A stretch of 40,898 nucleotides of DNA. Origin: UBA8522 sp049287565 (GTDB lineage Bacteria > Acidobacteriota > Aminicenantia > Aminicenantales > UBA8522). Location: the NCBI GenBank assembly GCA_049287565.1, contig JBAQGA010000211.1:1-40898 (forward strand), read 5' to 3'. The notes beneath the pieces are model-generated. The model had not been told where the DNA came from and ran no database searches. It was given only the letters and a program-made list of their open reading frames with translations. Below, piece by piece: positions 39,528 to 40,898 of the stretch. Positions within the stretch are counted from its first letter, which is position 1. Each line of letters starts with the position of its first letter. The position numbers were made by a program, and so were the translations under genes.

Positions 39528-40898
39528 CTATTCTTGCTGTTTCTTCTTGTTATTATTATCTTTTGAATAGTCGGTATGAGGCTCTGCAACAGCCTGCACT
39601 TCCTGTCGCTCTAATAACGGATATTCTTTTTCAGGTGGCCTCTTCTTCGGCACTTCTTCTTCCCATTCTGCGATGCGCTGCTGAAGATAGGCGAAAAACT
39701 CGGGGCGCTTGCGGGCGAAGACGGGGAAGGTGGTAAGTATATATTCGAAATCGTCTGGAGTAAGGCCGTAGGCTTCGGCGACTTTGCGATTGATTTGCCA
39801 TAATTTTGGCCAGATCGACTGATTCGTAGTCACATGTTCGCTCCCAAATTCATTTGAGCTTGTCGTCGGCAGCATTTCTGAAACCGGGCAATGTGTCGTA
39901 TCTGGAATCGGCGGCAACTTAAGATACATAGGACTTACATTCGCTGATACGCGAAACCTAAACGTAAAATCGAAGGGAAATGAATTTGCTATCGAGACTA
40001 GGATGTCTTGATCAACATCCGCAATGCAGCCATATAGAGAATGCCCAAAGCAGGCTTTTTCTGGCAATATGGCTGATATGCATGTTCGCTCGTTTGTGTT
40101 ACTGGCGATAGCGCGGAAGACCAGTTTGGAGCCGGGGTCGGGGAGGCGGCCGTTCTTTTTTTCGGCGGCGTCGAGGCTGACCCATCGTTCTATGGGTTTG
40201 ATGTCGATGAGGAATTGCTCGATGTGTTTGCCTTCGTAAAGGGGCCAAAAGCCTTTTTCGGCCATGCGAGCGCGGATTTCGGGCCAGGCCGCCGGGTCGT
40301 AATACGGCGGGCGGTCGGACGTCCCTGGCACAACGCCCAGAATTTGCCGTGGGTTCCAGAGCTTGCCGGTTTTCGGGTCGGTCCAGAGGTCCCGGTCGTT
40401 GGTCATATGAAATTCTGTATAAAACCGGGCGTTCCACGTCCCGGGACCCTGGTCGCCGAGGAGAGGCCGGCCCTCGTACATTTTGAGGAGGATTTCCCGG
40501 TCGCGCGGGTTTCGGTATTCGAGAAAAGCCAGCGTTCCGGGGGAGAGACGCTCGAGCTCCTCTTTTCTGACTTTCACCATCCAAGGAATCGGGCCGGGAA
40601 AGGCGAATTCTTTTCCCGGTTCCCGCCAGAGCGCGGTCTCCTCGAGCTCTTCGAGGTCGTGGCGCATGAAGGCCGCATCGAACGCCGCGCCTTCCGGCTT
40701 CGTTTTTCTGAAGACGAGGCTGACGAACTTATAACTTGAATGGATGGGGAATATCTTTTTCCTGTTTTCAAATCCGTAAAACCGTTCGACGTGCGCTTCC
40801 TCAAGAAGAAGGCGTCTCAAACCCGTGCAGCCTTCGTTGTTGTAGATGGCTGAGGGCACGACGAAACCGACCCGGCCGTCCGGGGCAACGAGCTTCCA
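39528..40898 (-). CDS. C-terminal part of an Eco57I-class DNA adenine methyltransferase
   Basis: The frame is open through the right edge (456 residues visible; the first in-window residues are WKLVAPDGRVGFVVPSAIYN). GRVGFVVPSAIYNNEGC, then FENRKKIFPIHSSYKFVSLVF, is typical of Eco57I-type and PglX/type IIG methyltransferases just after the NPP(Y/F) motif, which lies outside the window. The following region (NARFYTEFHMTNDRDLWTDP, WNPRQILGVV, PLYEGKHIEQF) is the target-recognition part. The C-terminus is charged (PKKRPPEKEYPLLERQE, DNNNKKKQQE). Whether it belongs to a type IIG, BREX or DISARM system cannot be told from this fragment. It is the upstream gene of the whole right-hand cluster, nine bases before the next gene. 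Confidence 0.85.
   Translation of the reverse strand, partial: WKLVAPDGRVGFVVPSAIYNNEGCTGLRRLLLEEAHVERFYGFENRKKIFPIHSSYKFVSLVFRKTKPEGAAFDAAFMRHDLEELEETALWREPGKEFAFPGPIPWMVKVRKEELERLSPGTLAFLEYRNPRDREILLKMYEGRPLLGDQGPGTWNARFYTEFHMTNDRDLWTDPKTGKLWNPRQILGVVPGTSDRPPYYDPAAWPEIRARMAEKGFWPLYEGKHIEQFLIDIKPIERWVSLDAAEKKNGRLPDPGSKLVFRAIASNTNERTCISAILPEKACFGHSLYGCIADVDQDILVSIANSFPFDFTFRFRVSANVSPMYLKLPPIPDTTHCPVSEMLPTTSSNEFGSEHVTTNQSIWPKLWQINRKVAEAYGLTPDDFEYILTTFPVFARKRPEFFAYLQQRIAEWEEEVPKKRPPEKEYPLLERQEVQAVAEPHTDYSKDNNNKKKQQE

Noticed and set aside
24116..40898. A DISARM system formed by the helicase-DUF1998 protein and the methyltransferase
   Set aside because: The two genes are 10 kb apart with unrelated genes between; the helicase and DUF1998 parts are one polypeptide ending in a Vsr-like nuclease, and no separate DrmB or PLD-type DrmC is present.
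1..40898. CRISPR arrays, tRNA or rRNA genes, insertion sequences
   Set aside because: No regularly spaced repeats, cloverleaf-like sequences, rRNA segments or transposase genes were recognised on reading both strands.

Overview
The window reads as a chromosomal segment of a Gram-negative bacterium with a GC-rich core genome. Outer-membrane efflux and porin-like proteins, a Lol-type ABC exporter, a DPP IV-type peptidase, a GH95 fucosidase and a VWFA-related protein of the kind common in Acidobacteriota suggest Acidobacteriota, possibly Aminicenantes. That placement is inferred from gene content. No rRNA or tRNA was seen to support it.

Positions 1 to about 24 kb are mainly housekeeping and envelope genes. 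They hold a partial secreted protein, a DUF3795 protein, GH95 fucosidase with a terminator, and a seven-kilobase envelope operon (TolC, outer-membrane barrel, LolD-like ATPase, two FtsX-type permeases, LolA-like carrier protein). After these come an SDR oxidoreductase, an RDD membrane protein, DPP IV, a VWFA-related protein, a RelE-type toxin-antitoxin pair, HrpA helicase, a small membrane protein and a DUF5700 putative metalloprotease. Small gene scars (3513-3637, 16938-17252) and a REP-like nested palindrome (22518-22590) show local rearrangement.

From about 24 kb to the right edge the window is an accessory region that looks like a defence island, with several AT-rich stretches. A minus-strand cassette encodes an XRE-ImmA/IrrE metallopeptidase, a PIN-domain protein and a 1748-residue helicase with a DUF1998-type region and a C-terminal Vsr-like nuclease. 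Next to it is a small GIY-YIG-like gene, divergent from a compact retron-like locus: a consensus sigma-70 promoter, about 350 nt of structured non-coding leader, a small ORF with a hydrophobic helix, and a 270-residue retron-type reverse transcriptase. A DUF4143 ATPase follows.

The last block, all on the minus strand, starts with the C-terminal part of an Eco57I-class DNA methyltransferase. It continues with an unknown 228-residue protein, a GNAT acetyltransferase, a HEPN protein with an intact RX4H motif, a second HEPN-like protein, a fragment of a paralogue of the 228-residue protein, a proteasome-like Ntn hydrolase with serine at the nucleophile position, an 89-residue small protein and a MazF/PemK toxin. 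The last three genes are separated by 1-2 nt.

The two strongest candidates for undescribed biology are the retron-like RT locus (31851-33444) and the tightly coupled Ntn hydrolase/small protein/MazF triad (35111-36559).
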